64,000 bases of DNA from contig NZ_PVWF01000001.1 of NCBI RefSeq assembly GCF_003003995.1, forward strand, positions 62,001 through 126,000, read 5' to 3'. Positions 44,385-52,498 of this stretch are shown in pieces. Below the pieces are notes generated by a model. That model was given only the letters and a program-made list of their open reading frames with translations. It was not told the origin of the DNA and searched no databases. Numbering within the stretch: the first letter of the stretch is position 1; every line of letters begins with the position of its first letter. The translations under genes were made by a program, and so were the position numbers. This DNA comes from Pleurocapsa sp. CCALA 161 (GTDB taxonomy: Bacteria > Cyanobacteriota > Cyanobacteriia > Cyanobacteriales > Xenococcaceae).

Positions 44385-45065
44385 ATGACTTCTCCTGCTA
44401 ATCTTTATCCCAGAAATACTAGTACTAGGGTTCAGCCTTTGCGGGTAGAACGCCAAGTTCATGCTTCCGTGGTTAGCAAAACCAAACGAGCATTAGATAT
44501 ATTTGGTGCAATCGTTGGCTTGATGATTACAGGTTTGATTGCTATTCCCATTGCGATCGCCATGCAGTTTGACGATCCCGGTAAAATATTTTATAGTCAA
44601 ACTCGCTGTGGATTTAGCGGTAAGCCTTTCACAATTTGGAAATTTCGCTCGATGATTGCTAATGCAGAGCAAAAAAGACATTTAGTTGAAAACCAAGCAA
44701 TAGGACATATTTTTAAAAATGAAAACGATCCTCGTGTCACACGAGTAGGTCGTTTCTTACGTCGCACGAGCATAGATGAGTTTCCTCAGTTTTGGAATGT
44801 GCTTAAAGGTGAGATGAGCTTGGTTGGCACTCGACCACCGACAACTGCTGAAGTGGCCATGTACGAAGATCATCACTTTGAGCGCTTAAAAGTAAAGCCT
44901 GGGATTACAGGTGAATGGCAGGTTAGAGGTCGTTCAGAAATATTAGACTTTGAAGATATTGTCCGCCTGGATCTTGAATATCAGCAAAAATGGTCTTTCT
45001 TTTACGATCTTAAGTTGATTTTCCAAACTATCGCTGTCGTTTTGGCCCGTAAAGGAGCTTGTTGA
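44385..45065 (+). CDS. undecaprenyl-phosphate sugar phosphotransferase (bacterial sugar transferase family)
   Basis: A 226-residue initiating glycosyltransferase: it moves a sugar-1-phosphate onto a lipid carrier for exopolysaccharide synthesis. A short N-terminal tail, one hydrophobic segment (FGAIVGLMITGLIAIPIAIA) and the catalytic domain are present. Motifs are KFRSM, the D-x-RVTRVGRFLRRTSIDEFPQ region and GTRPP. It lacks the extra N-terminal membrane domain of WbaP-type proteins. Followed after 65 bp by pgsA on the same strand. Confidence 0.92.
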   Translation: MTSPANLYPRNTSTRVQPLRVERQVHASVVSKTKRALDIFGAIVGLMITGLIAIPIAIAMQFDDPGKIFYSQTRCGFSGKPFTIWKFRSMIANAEQKRHLVENQAIGHIFKNENDPRVTRVGRFLRRTSIDEFPQFWNVLKGEMSLVGTRPPTTAEVAMYEDHHFERLKVKPGITGEWQVRGRSEILDFEDIVRLDLEYQQKWSFFYDLKLIFQTIAVVLARKGAC

Positions 45066-45130
45066 ATTGGGAATCTGGAACACACTATGATAAAACTTCC
45101 AGGTTTTACTCATCAACTGGTCAATACTTT

Positions 45131-45679
45131 ATGAATCTACCAACTTGGATTACTCTATCTCGCCTGTTAGGACTGCCTTTTATTCTTTATCTACTCAACT
45201 ACCCCACAACAGACAATCGTTGGCTCTGTGTGGGGATTTTTGTCGTTGCCGCTGGAACAGATTGGGTCGATGGTTATCTGGCTCGTCAACTCAATCAGGT
45301 GACCGAATTAGGTAAATTTCTCGATCCTCTAGTTGACAAATTATTAGTCTTAGGTACTTTTTTGGCATTAATTGAACTGCAACTTGTACCTGCTTGGGGA
45401 GTATTTATTATTTTAGCTAGAGAATTAGCGATCGCTGGATGGCGAGTTAATCCCAAACTAACAGGTAATGCCAGTATTTCAGGGGCAAATATCTGGGGAA
45501 AACTCAAAACCGTCATGCAAATTATCGCGATCGCTTTTTTAATTGCGCCTCTTTCTGCCGAATGGGTCACCACAACCAGCATTTTGTTTTGGCTAGCGGT
45601 AGCCTTAAGCCTTATCTCTGGCTGGATTTATATTGCGCCCAATATTTCATCATCTAAAGAAAAATCGATCTCAGAGTGA
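45131..45679 (+). CDS. pgsA: CDP-diacylglycerol--glycerol-3-phosphate 3-phosphatidyltransferase
   Basis: A 182-residue membrane enzyme for phosphatidylglycerol phosphate synthesis; phosphatidylglycerol is required by the photosystems. The CDP-alcohol phosphotransferase motif D-G-x2-A-R-x8-G-x3-D-x3-D is complete (WVDGYLARQLNQVTELGKFL then DPLVD). The start ATG 45131 (MNLPTWITLSRL) fits the family; the open frame upstream overlaps the previous gene and is not conserved. The 3' end overlaps the convergent epimerase gene by 52 bp. Confidence 0.93.
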   Translation: MNLPTWITLSRLLGLPFILYLLNYPTTDNRWLCVGIFVVAAGTDWVDGYLARQLNQVTELGKFLDPLVDKLLVLGTFLALIELQLVPAWGVFIILARELAIAGWRVNPKLTGNASISGANIWGKLKTVMQIIAIAFLIAPLSAEWVTTTSILFWLAVALSLISGWIYIAPNISSSKEKSISE

Positions 45680-46563
45680 TCTCTGCCTGATGCGAGATAG
45701 TCATGCTGGAAAGAATCTTTTAAACCAGATACCAGGTCATATTTTGGTTGCCAATCCAAGTCGGTTTTTGCCTGCTGGATGTCAGTAAAGAAGTGCTGTT
45801 GACGCATCGGGAAAGCCTTGCGTTTACCAAAGTCAAACTGAGCAGGATCGTAATGAACTAGTTGAATTTTTTCAAGAGATTTTCCCGCAGCCTCGGCACA
45901 GGCATAAGCTAATCCATCAAAAGTCACGTAGCGATCGCCTGAAAGATTGTAAATTTTGTTAATTGCAGTTTCATTGCCTAAAATCTTTGCCATGGCGATC
46001 GCCAAATCTTGAACATGACCAAACTGAGTCATATATTTACCGTTACCTGGAATAGGTAACGGGCGATCTCGGACAATACGATCAAAAAACCAGGCTTCTA
46101 AATCGTTATAGTTTTGAGGGCCGTAAATATAACAAGGGCGTACCGATGTCCAGGGAATACCTGATTCAGCCAGATATGCCTCGGTGTGATGTTTACCCTT
46201 ATGGCGACTATTAGGATCGACAGGATCGCCTTCTCGGTGGGGCATTTGCTCAGTGGGGAGATATACCCCCGCCGAACTTACATAGACAAAATGCTGAAGC
46301 TGACCATGAAAGATTTCTACCAGAGGTTGAGTGTCGCTTAACTCTCTACCGTTGTTATCAAAGATGGCATCAAAGTTTTCTGCTGATAGTTTTTCTTTAA
46401 GTTGATTAGTATCTTTGCGATCGCCTTGAATCTGCTTGATTCCTGTTACTGGAGTAGGATGATTACCTCGATTAAACAAAACCACCTCATGTCCCTGTTC
46501 AACCAAAACTTTTGTGAGATAAACTCCAATAAAACGAGTCCCCCCCATAATTAAAATTCGCAT
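45628..46563 (-). CDS. NAD-dependent epimerase/dehydratase, CSP41-like
   Basis: A 311-residue short-chain-type protein. The nucleotide-binding loop GGTRFIGVYL is at residues 7-16; YVSSAGVYLP near 93 and a late RPCYIYGP segment follow. The sequence pattern (GDRKD, NGRELSDTQPLVEIF, DWQPKYDLVSGLKDS) resembles the plant chloroplast CSP41 (stem-loop-binding) group and its cyanobacterial relatives. Those bind RNA or stabilise transcripts; sugar epimerase activity remains possible. The 3' end overlaps pgsA. Confidence 0.82.
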   Translation of the reverse strand: MRILIMGGTRFIGVYLTKVLVEQGHEVVLFNRGNHPTPVTGIKQIQGDRKDTNQLKEKLSAENFDAIFDNNGRELSDTQPLVEIFHGQLQHFVYVSSAGVYLPTEQMPHREGDPVDPNSRHKGKHHTEAYLAESGIPWTSVRPCYIYGPQNYNDLEAWFFDRIVRDRPLPIPGNGKYMTQFGHVQDLAIAMAKILGNETAINKIYNLSGDRYVTFDGLAYACAEAAGKSLEKIQLVHYDPAQFDFGKRKAFPMRQQHFFTDIQQAKTDLDWQPKYDLVSGLKDSFQHDYLASGRDHSEIDFSLDDEILGAI

Positions 46564-46663
46564 GACCTACCTCTTTTAGCACTAACACTACATCCTAAAA
46601 CGTTGCCGACCATTGTGGACTATTTTAGAGGGATCAACATCTTGATCTAACTTTTAACTTGTA

Positions 46664-46945
46664 CGGGCGAACGCCCTCAAGGATTCCCTAAAGGGTATAT
46701 GCGAAGCGGGACGCGATCTGCGGAGCGGTATCTCCAACTATGCGACTTGTACCGCTTAGTTCGGTAGACAAGTCCTTTAGGACGTAAGGAGCTAATCCTT
46801 ATGCGAAGCGGCTTGCACTTATCGCATTGAGTGTATCCTAAAGGATACCTTCGGACGATGCCCAGCTTATACTAAAGGATACCGCTTCGCATATGCTTTA
46901 GTATAAGCTGAGTCTAACGACTTGAAGAGCGCAATCGCGTCGCCG
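46664..46945. repeat. island of palindromic dispersed repeats
   Basis: Within a 437-bp gap there are at least four inverted repeats: CCCTAAAGGG-type (46686-46695), GTCCTTTAGGAC (46771-46782), GTATCCTAAAGGATAC (46833-46848) and a long hairpin with 15-base arms (46863-46877 and 46896-46910). They share the core CCTAAAGG and the accompanying GCTTCGCATA/TATGCGAAGC motif. GC content is higher than in the flanks. No coding frame. Confidence 0.85.
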
Positions 46946-47000
46946 TTCGTCCCTGACCTGAGTTTTGACTTAGCCAATATCTTTAAACCCTGCAAGAAAT

Positions 47001-49268
47001 CTAATTATTAACTGCCTGTTTCATATATTTTCCCCACAAACTAGCTGCTTGATAGCTACTACCACTAGTAGGAGAGTTATCATCATTTCCTAGCCAAATC
47101 CCTGTTACCAAGTCTCGATCTGGGAGATAGCCAATAAACCAAAGATCGACGTTTTGATCTGTTGTCCCAGTTTTACCTGCTGCACCCTGGTCGATATAAG
47201 CTGCTTTCCCCGTACCTTCTTCTACTGCTATTTGCAACATATCTGTTAGCTCATCGGTGACATCTTGAGCGATCGCATCATGATAAGTCTCTTTGTCATC
47301 CTCATAGGTATAAATTACCCGACAAGTATCGCTTTTTTTAGAATCTTTGCAGTCACTACCATCCAAAATACGGTTAATAGCATGGGGTTTATTCCAAATA
47401 CCGTCATTAGCGATGGTGGCATAAGCGCCAGTCATTTCTAGTACAGTCGCTTCACTTTGCCCGATCACCAATCCAGGAGCTTCTGTGAGGGGGGAAGCTA
47501 CGCCAAATCGTTGCGCTACATCCATAACCTTTTGCAGCCCGACCTCTTGGGCTACTCGCAGGGCAACAACGTTTTCTGACTGAGCTAAACCCTGGTATAT
47601 ATCAATATCGCCACTGCTGCGCTCACAACCCCGATATTGCTGTCCTTGCCAAGATAGAGGCGCACAAGAATATTCTGTATTGGGATCTATGCCCTCTTCA
47701 AGAGCTGCGGCATAGGCAAAGATTTTAAAAGTTGAACCAGGCTGTCTTTTTGCCTGTACTACCCGATTAAATTGACTTTCTCCGTAGTTTACGCCTCCAA
47801 CTAAAGCCAAAATATTACCGTTTTTACGATCCAATGTTACTACTGCCCCTTGAGCATACCCGAGGCGATCGCCGTCATTGCTAATAGAAGATTCTAGAGA
47901 TTGTTCCGCTTCTTGTTGTAAGGTAGGATCGAGGGCTGTTTCGATAATAAAATTACCTTCCTCCGCTACGTCTGAACCTAATAATTCTTGCAGTTCATCG
48001 ATGACGTAACTGTAAAAATAGGGTGCTATAGTACTGGAGAAACTTTCACGAGCGCTAGGACTTACTTCAATACGCGATCGCCTTGCCCGATCTGCTTCTT
48101 CTTTATTTACCATGCCTAGTTTGACCATGCGATCGATAATACGGTTTCGCAGAGCGATGGCAGTATCATAGTCTTTAACAGGGTTATAGGCATTAGGTGC
48201 GGGCAAAATAGCCACTAAGGTTGCTGCTTCTGAAAGATCTAGATCCTTTGCCGACTTGTCAAAATAAAACTGGGCTGCATCTTCAAAACCATAGCTACCG
48301 ATACCTAAATAAACTCGATTGAGATAGGTTTTTAGAATAAAATCTTTGCTATAAAAAGTTTCTAGTTTTAAAGCTACTATAGCTTCTCGCAGTTTTCGTC
48401 CCGCTGTGTTTTGTCTGCCAACTTCAGCAAACAGACTACGAGCTAGCTGTTGTGTCAAAGTACTTGCACCTTGACGCAATTCAGAAGATGTGAAGTTAAT
48501 GACTAATGCCCGCGTCACACCAATGGGATCGACGCCAAAATGCCAATAAAAGCGACTGTCTTCCGAGGCGATCGCCGCATCGGGTAAATAAGGGGAAAAA
48601 TCTGAGAGTTTTTTTAGCTCACGGTGAGTATTATTGCTGGCGGTAGGATTAATCGGAGTTTCACCATCTTCGGCATAAACCACAATTGGCAGAGTCGATT
48701 CTTGAGGAATTGGATAGACAGGTACTTTAAACCACTCAATACTCAAAAATAATAATAGCAGCCCCAATATGCCCACCAAACTATAAAGACAATAGCGGAG
48801 CAAGTAGATCCACCAAGGAGGCGGATTAAAATACTCGACAGTCACCCCCGCAGCCAATTCTGGAGGGCCCAGGGTAAAACTTTCTCCATGAAACAAAGAT
48901 AGAGTTTGCAGACGACGTTTACCGCGATAGATCCCATTAGTAGATTTTTCGTCCTGAATAATAAAAGACCTGGGCTTTTTACGGTTTCTTTTAATAGTCA
49001 AATGAGTTTGACTAACGACAGGGTTGCGGATACTAATATCACAGCGAGAACTTCTGCCTAAAGTATAGCGATCGCCCACCAACGGATATTTTTGTTTTTT
49101 GCCGTTCGCTTCTTTAATTCTCAATTCTGGGGTTACTGTCCCTGATTTAAAATTGGCAGCATTAAAATTAACCTTAGACTGAATTCGCTGCACTACTTGA
49201 GTAACAGCTTTACTAATAGGTGATTTAGCATTGTCGTTGTCACCATTGGCAGGAGGTTTACTAGTCAT
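47001..49268 (-). CDS. class A penicillin-binding protein with N-terminal FHA domain
   Basis: A 755-residue bifunctional peptidoglycan synthase. An FHA phosphothreonine-binding domain lies at ~50-145 (YTLGRSSRCDISIRNPVVSQ, STNG), followed by one transmembrane helix (~160-180). The glycosyltransferase domain has catalytic Glu in SEDSRFYWHFGVDP (~236) and QGASTLTQQLAR. The transpeptidase domain has the S-x2-K motif PGSTFK (Ser ~512, Lys ~515) and KTGTT (~699). ATG 49268 is preferred; a GTG eight codons upstream is possible. FHA fusion suggests control by Ser/Thr phosphorylation; a PP2C phosphatase gene is at 60.7 kb. Confidence 0.94.
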   Translation of the reverse strand: MTSKPPANGDNDNAKSPISKAVTQVVQRIQSKVNFNAANFKSGTVTPELRIKEANGKKQKYPLVGDRYTLGRSSRCDISIRNPVVSQTHLTIKRNRKKPRSFIIQDEKSTNGIYRGKRRLQTLSLFHGESFTLGPPELAAGVTVEYFNPPPWWIYLLRYCLYSLVGILGLLLLFLSIEWFKVPVYPIPQESTLPIVVYAEDGETPINPTASNNTHRELKKLSDFSPYLPDAAIASEDSRFYWHFGVDPIGVTRALVINFTSSELRQGASTLTQQLARSLFAEVGRQNTAGRKLREAIVALKLETFYSKDFILKTYLNRVYLGIGSYGFEDAAQFYFDKSAKDLDLSEAATLVAILPAPNAYNPVKDYDTAIALRNRIIDRMVKLGMVNKEEADRARRSRIEVSPSARESFSSTIAPYFYSYVIDELQELLGSDVAEEGNFIIETALDPTLQQEAEQSLESSISNDGDRLGYAQGAVVTLDRKNGNILALVGGVNYGESQFNRVVQAKRQPGSTFKIFAYAAALEEGIDPNTEYSCAPLSWQGQQYRGCERSSGDIDIYQGLAQSENVVALRVAQEVGLQKVMDVAQRFGVASPLTEAPGLVIGQSEATVLEMTGAYATIANDGIWNKPHAINRILDGSDCKDSKKSDTCRVIYTYEDDKETYHDAIAQDVTDELTDMLQIAVEEGTGKAAYIDQGAAGKTGTTDQNVDLWFIGYLPDRDLVTGIWLGNDDNSPTSGSSYQAASLWGKYMKQAVNN

Positions 49269-49404
49269 TGAGTCAACTCGCTTCAAGAACACCAGAATGG
49301 TAAATTATCCTAATTGTAAGAAATTTCACCACAGGTTGATTTTGCCAGTTAATCTTCTTTTTGTCTGTTTTGAAATTAATTTGAAATTAAATGACACAGC
49401 CCAA

Positions 49405-49755
49405 TCAAGATCGCTGAATTGATTGATGAAATTTGGAGTATAACATTGCCTTGACAGGAGATTTACCAATAATGTGTTGCTGAATTACAGTTTCAACTTC
49501 CTCTGGATGAACTTGGGAATACCAGGTTTGGTCTGGTTCAACCACAACCATTGACCCATTACCACACTGTCCTAAACAGGGAACAGACATCAGTTCGACA
49601 TCAGAAGGTAAGTTTTGGGCAAAATTATCCCAGACAGCTTCTGCTTGATATTTACGGCAGCTACGCCCGCGACATACCACTACTTTTGCTGTTGATGAGG
49701 TTGATGAAGATGCTGAACTTTTAGCGATCGCTGGTAACTCTATTTCTGACGTCAT
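49405..49755 (-). CDS. thioredoxin-like [2Fe-2S] ferredoxin domain protein
   Basis: A 116-residue protein. The cluster ligands are Cys28 and Cys33 (VCRGRSCRK) and Cys60 and Cys64 (PCLGQCGNG), the arrangement of the thioredoxin-fold 2Fe-2S ferredoxins and NuoE C-terminal domain. The flanks are a Ser-rich N-terminal tail and a short C-terminal helix. It would carry electrons in the cytoplasm; the partner is unknown. It is upstream of the penicillin-binding protein gene, same strand. Confidence 0.88.
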   Translation of the reverse strand: MTSEIELPAIAKSSASSSTSSTAKVVVCRGRSCRKYQAEAVWDNFAQNLPSDVELMSVPCLGQCGNGSMVVVEPDQTWYSQVHPEEVETVIQQHIIGKSPVKAMLYSKFHQSIQRS

Positions 49756-50076
49756 TACTGCACAATTAAAGTAAATATAATTTTGCTTTTAGTTACAATA
49801 GTTACAATTCTGTCAATTTTAAAACAGCTTTCGGAAGATATAATTCGCCTTCACTTTAGAACTTCAGATCGGCAAATTCTTAACTGAATTAATGAAATAT
49901 TTAATTTATGCTGCTAAATCTTAACTTTTTCAATACCCCAGGGGGGCATTTAGGTAAAATGTGCTAGCTTAATTAGTAATCAGGAATTGGATTTTAGTTT
50001 ATCTCTGCAAAATACGGCATATATCTCCTCTAAATCTGACTCACAACTTAATTCAACTTATTAAAGGAAGTAGTAA
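49756..50076. other. 321-bp intergenic region between divergent genes
   Basis: Spacer between the ferredoxin gene (minus) and the CbiX-like gene (plus). The right end has an AAAGGAAG ribosome-binding site (50063-50070) that fixes the GTG start of the next gene. Otherwise AT-rich; no coding frame or RNA structure recognised. Confidence 0.5.
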
Positions 50077-51225
50077 GTGGTTACAATCCCTCATCAATCA
50101 ATATCGACAGTTCATGAGCATCACCATCATCATGAATCTGAACATAACCAAAACAATCGAGTAGCCGTATTATTAATGGGCTATGGCGAAGTGGAAAGTT
50201 ATGCAGACTTTGCTAACTATAACGAACAGGCACTCAATCTTTTGACGGCTAAATTTGCCCCTGTTCCTACCTGGATTTATCCAGCGATCGCTAAATTATT
50301 AGCAATTTTTGATCTTCATGAGTGGAGTCATCAGCACAATAATTTTATTTCCCCTCACAACGCTATCTTTGAAGAGCAAAGAGCAGGTATTGAAAAAGAA
50401 CTTCAAGAAACCTGGGGAGATAAGGTAACTGTTTTCAAAGCGTTTAACTTTTGTGCGCCTCATTTGCCTGAACAGGTACTAGCTGAAATTAAAGAGCAAG
50501 GCTTTGAGAAGATTTTAATTTATCCTTTGCTAGTAGTGGATTCTATTTTCACTAGCGGTATTGCTGTCGAGCAGGTGAATAAAGCCTTGGCACAGCAAGC
50601 CGATGGGGATGCTCATTGGTTGAAAAGTTCTCGCTATATTCCTTCCTTCTTCAACAAGCCAGAATATATTGATTTAATGGCGCAGATGGTGGAAGAAAAA
50701 ATTGAGGCAGAATTAGCTCAAGGGCATCTAGCTTCGCAAATCGGCATCATTCTCATGAATCATGGTTGTCCCCATAAAGCCAAGGGATTTACTTCAGGTA
50801 TTGACGAAAGCCAAGCTATGTATGAATTGGTCAGAGAAAAACTGATTGATAAATATCCGCTTATTTCTGTCGGTTGGCTCAATCACGATACCCCTTTAAT
50901 TGAGTGGACACAGCCAAATGCTAAACTAGCTGCTCAAAACTTGATGGAGTTGGGAGCAAGCGCAATTATAATGATGCCCATTGGTTTCGCGACTGAAAAC
51001 CACGAAACTCTGCTAGATGTGGATCATATTATCCATAGCCTCCAGCATAAGCATTCTGACGTTACCTTTATTCAGATGCCTTGCGTCAATAGTCGTCCTG
51101 AATTTATGCACATGGCAGCGGAGTGGGCAAATCCTCAGATTGAAGCTTTGTTAGGGGAGTCTGGAAATACAGTCAATCCTCAGCTAGCTAAAACTCAAGC
51201 TACTCATCACCATCATCATCACTAA
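50077..51225 (+). CDS. CbiX/ferrochelatase-superfamily protein with histidine runs at both ends
   Basis: A 382-residue protein of the chelatase fold. Two similar lobes are visible: NRVAVLLMGYGEVESYADF with CAPHLPEQV, and IGIILMNHGCPHKAKGF with MMPIGFATENHETL. The latter contains the His of the ferrochelatase active site region (family knowledge). The N-terminus has HEHHHHHESEH and the protein ends with six histidines. Histidine tracts occur in CbiX-type cobalt or nickel chelatases and may store or deliver metal. The start is GTG 50077 with a good ribosome-binding site. The metal and tetrapyrrole are not identifiable. Confidence 0.75.
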   Translation: MVTIPHQSISTVHEHHHHHESEHNQNNRVAVLLMGYGEVESYADFANYNEQALNLLTAKFAPVPTWIYPAIAKLLAIFDLHEWSHQHNNFISPHNAIFEEQRAGIEKELQETWGDKVTVFKAFNFCAPHLPEQVLAEIKEQGFEKILIYPLLVVDSIFTSGIAVEQVNKALAQQADGDAHWLKSSRYIPSFFNKPEYIDLMAQMVEEKIEAELAQGHLASQIGIILMNHGCPHKAKGFTSGIDESQAMYELVREKLIDKYPLISVGWLNHDTPLIEWTQPNAKLAAQNLMELGASAIIMMPIGFATENHETLLDVDHIIHSLQHKHSDVTFIQMPCVNSRPEFMHMAAEWANPQIEALLGESGNTVNPQLAKTQATHHHHHH

Positions 51226-51320
51226 ACCTTCCCTGTAAATTATCTTCGTTTAAATTAGATAGTTTTTAGCTTTTAGCTCTTAGCTTTAGAAAACTAAGGT
51301 AAACAACACAGAGATGGCAG

Positions 51321-51342
51321 GGGTGAATGATCATTCACCCCA
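51321..51342. repeat. 22-bp perfect palindrome
   Basis: GGGGTGAATGATCATTCACCCC reads the same on both strands. It lies 96 bp after the histidine-tailed protein gene and ~76 bp before menH. No T-run follows. It may be a dispersed palindromic unit, a hairpin at a transcript end, or an operator. Confidence 0.75.
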
Positions 51343-51417
51343 ACAATAATTATCGATCATGTTTGCAAATTAGGCTGATATTATTTATCAACTACTAACT
51401 AACTATCAACCAAAAAT

Positions 51418-52224
51418 ATTAATTTAACTCAATTTAACTATGTACTGAAGGGAGATCGCCATCAACCAACGATCTTGTTTTTGCATGGTTTTATGGGAAA
51501 CTGTGATGATTTTGCTCAGGTTATTAGTAACCTGGAGGAGTTTTGCTGTTTGATGGTAGATTTACCTGGTCATGGTCAGACTACAGTACAGCAGGATAGT
51601 GATTATCAGATGCCGAATGTTGCTCAAGCACTAGTTCAATTATTAATCGCGCTAAACATTAAGCAATGCATTCTGGTGGGTTATTCGATGGGAGGCAGAA
51701 TTGCTCTTTATCTAGCTATTCATTTTACTCAGTATTTTCAGGGAGTAATTTTGGAATCTGCGTCCCCAGGATTGTCTATTCAGCTAGAGCGCGATCGCCG
51801 CATAGCTCAAGATTTAAAGCTGGCAGAGCAGCTAGAGACATCAGATTTGGCTGATTTTATCCAACAGTGGTATGGCAAGCCTTTATTTGCATCCTTCGTG
51901 GGACATTCTGATTATCCCCAGGCGATCGCCAGAAGACTATGTAACGATCCATACAAGCTAGCCAAGTCCTTACGATTGATTGGATTGGGGATTCAGCCAT
52001 CACTATGGAAAAGTCTGCCAAAAATACAAATTCCCCTGCTGCTAATTGTGGGAGAGTTAGACACCAAATTTGTCCAGATTAATCAAATGATGGCTAATTC
52101 CTGCCCTCATGCCACTCTACAAAGCGCTAATAATACTGGACACAATGTTCATTTTGAAGATCCCTTCCAGTTCACTCAACTCCTTAAAGATTTTATTGCC
52201 AGATTATCTTCAACAATTGACTAG
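51418..52224 (+). CDS. menH: 2-succinyl-6-hydroxy-2,4-cyclohexadiene-1-carboxylate synthase (MenH), alpha/beta hydrolase
   Basis: Phylloquinone-pathway enzyme of ~268 residues. Catalytic serine in GYSMGGRIALYL and the histidine in NTGHNVHFEDP are intact, and LFLHGFMGNCDDF provides the oxyanion loop. The conserved N-terminus (NYVLKGDRHQPTILFLHGF) is encoded upstream of the first TTG (51475), but between an in-frame TAA at 51400 and that TTG there is no ATG, GTG or TTG. ATT at 51418 (before NLTQFNYVLKGD) sits where the initiator is expected, so an ATT start is the best reading. Starting at 51475 would remove the first strand of the fold. Confidence 0.7.
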   Translation: MNLTQFNYVLKGDRHQPTILFLHGFMGNCDDFAQVISNLEEFCCLMVDLPGHGQTTVQQDSDYQMPNVAQALVQLLIALNIKQCILVGYSMGGRIALYLAIHFTQYFQGVILESASPGLSIQLERDRRIAQDLKLAEQLETSDLADFIQQWYGKPLFASFVGHSDYPQAIARRLCNDPYKLAKSLRLIGLGIQPSLWKSLPKIQIPLLLIVGELDTKFVQINQMMANSCPHATLQSANNTGHNVHFEDPFQFTQLLKDFIARLSSTID

Positions 52225-52498
52225 TAGCAAACATTTAAGTATTTCATATAACTACATGTTTCAATTTTGGTTAAACAGCTGATTTTAAGCGATTTTTTGT
52301 TGATTTTGCTTTAAATGTACAGAAGATATTTTTATTCAAATAAGTTAAGATCCTCAGTAGTAACACATAAACATAAAAGTAACAAATATATCTTTATTCT
52401 TGAGGAAGTAGCATCGATTCCTTTATAACTAGTTCAAATGTTCTGCTTTTTAGGGTAGACAAGACATTTAACAATATTAATAATTATTAATAATCAAG

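Noticed and set aside
45059-45130. Longer N-terminus for PgsA starting at a TTG
   Set aside because: It overlaps the sugar transferase end and adds residues not expected in the family; ATG 45131 gives the standard beginning.
46664-46945. Possible CRISPR array or tRNA cluster in the repeat-rich gap
   Set aside because: The repeats are inverted, of unequal length and without regular spacers; no cloverleaf can be drawn.
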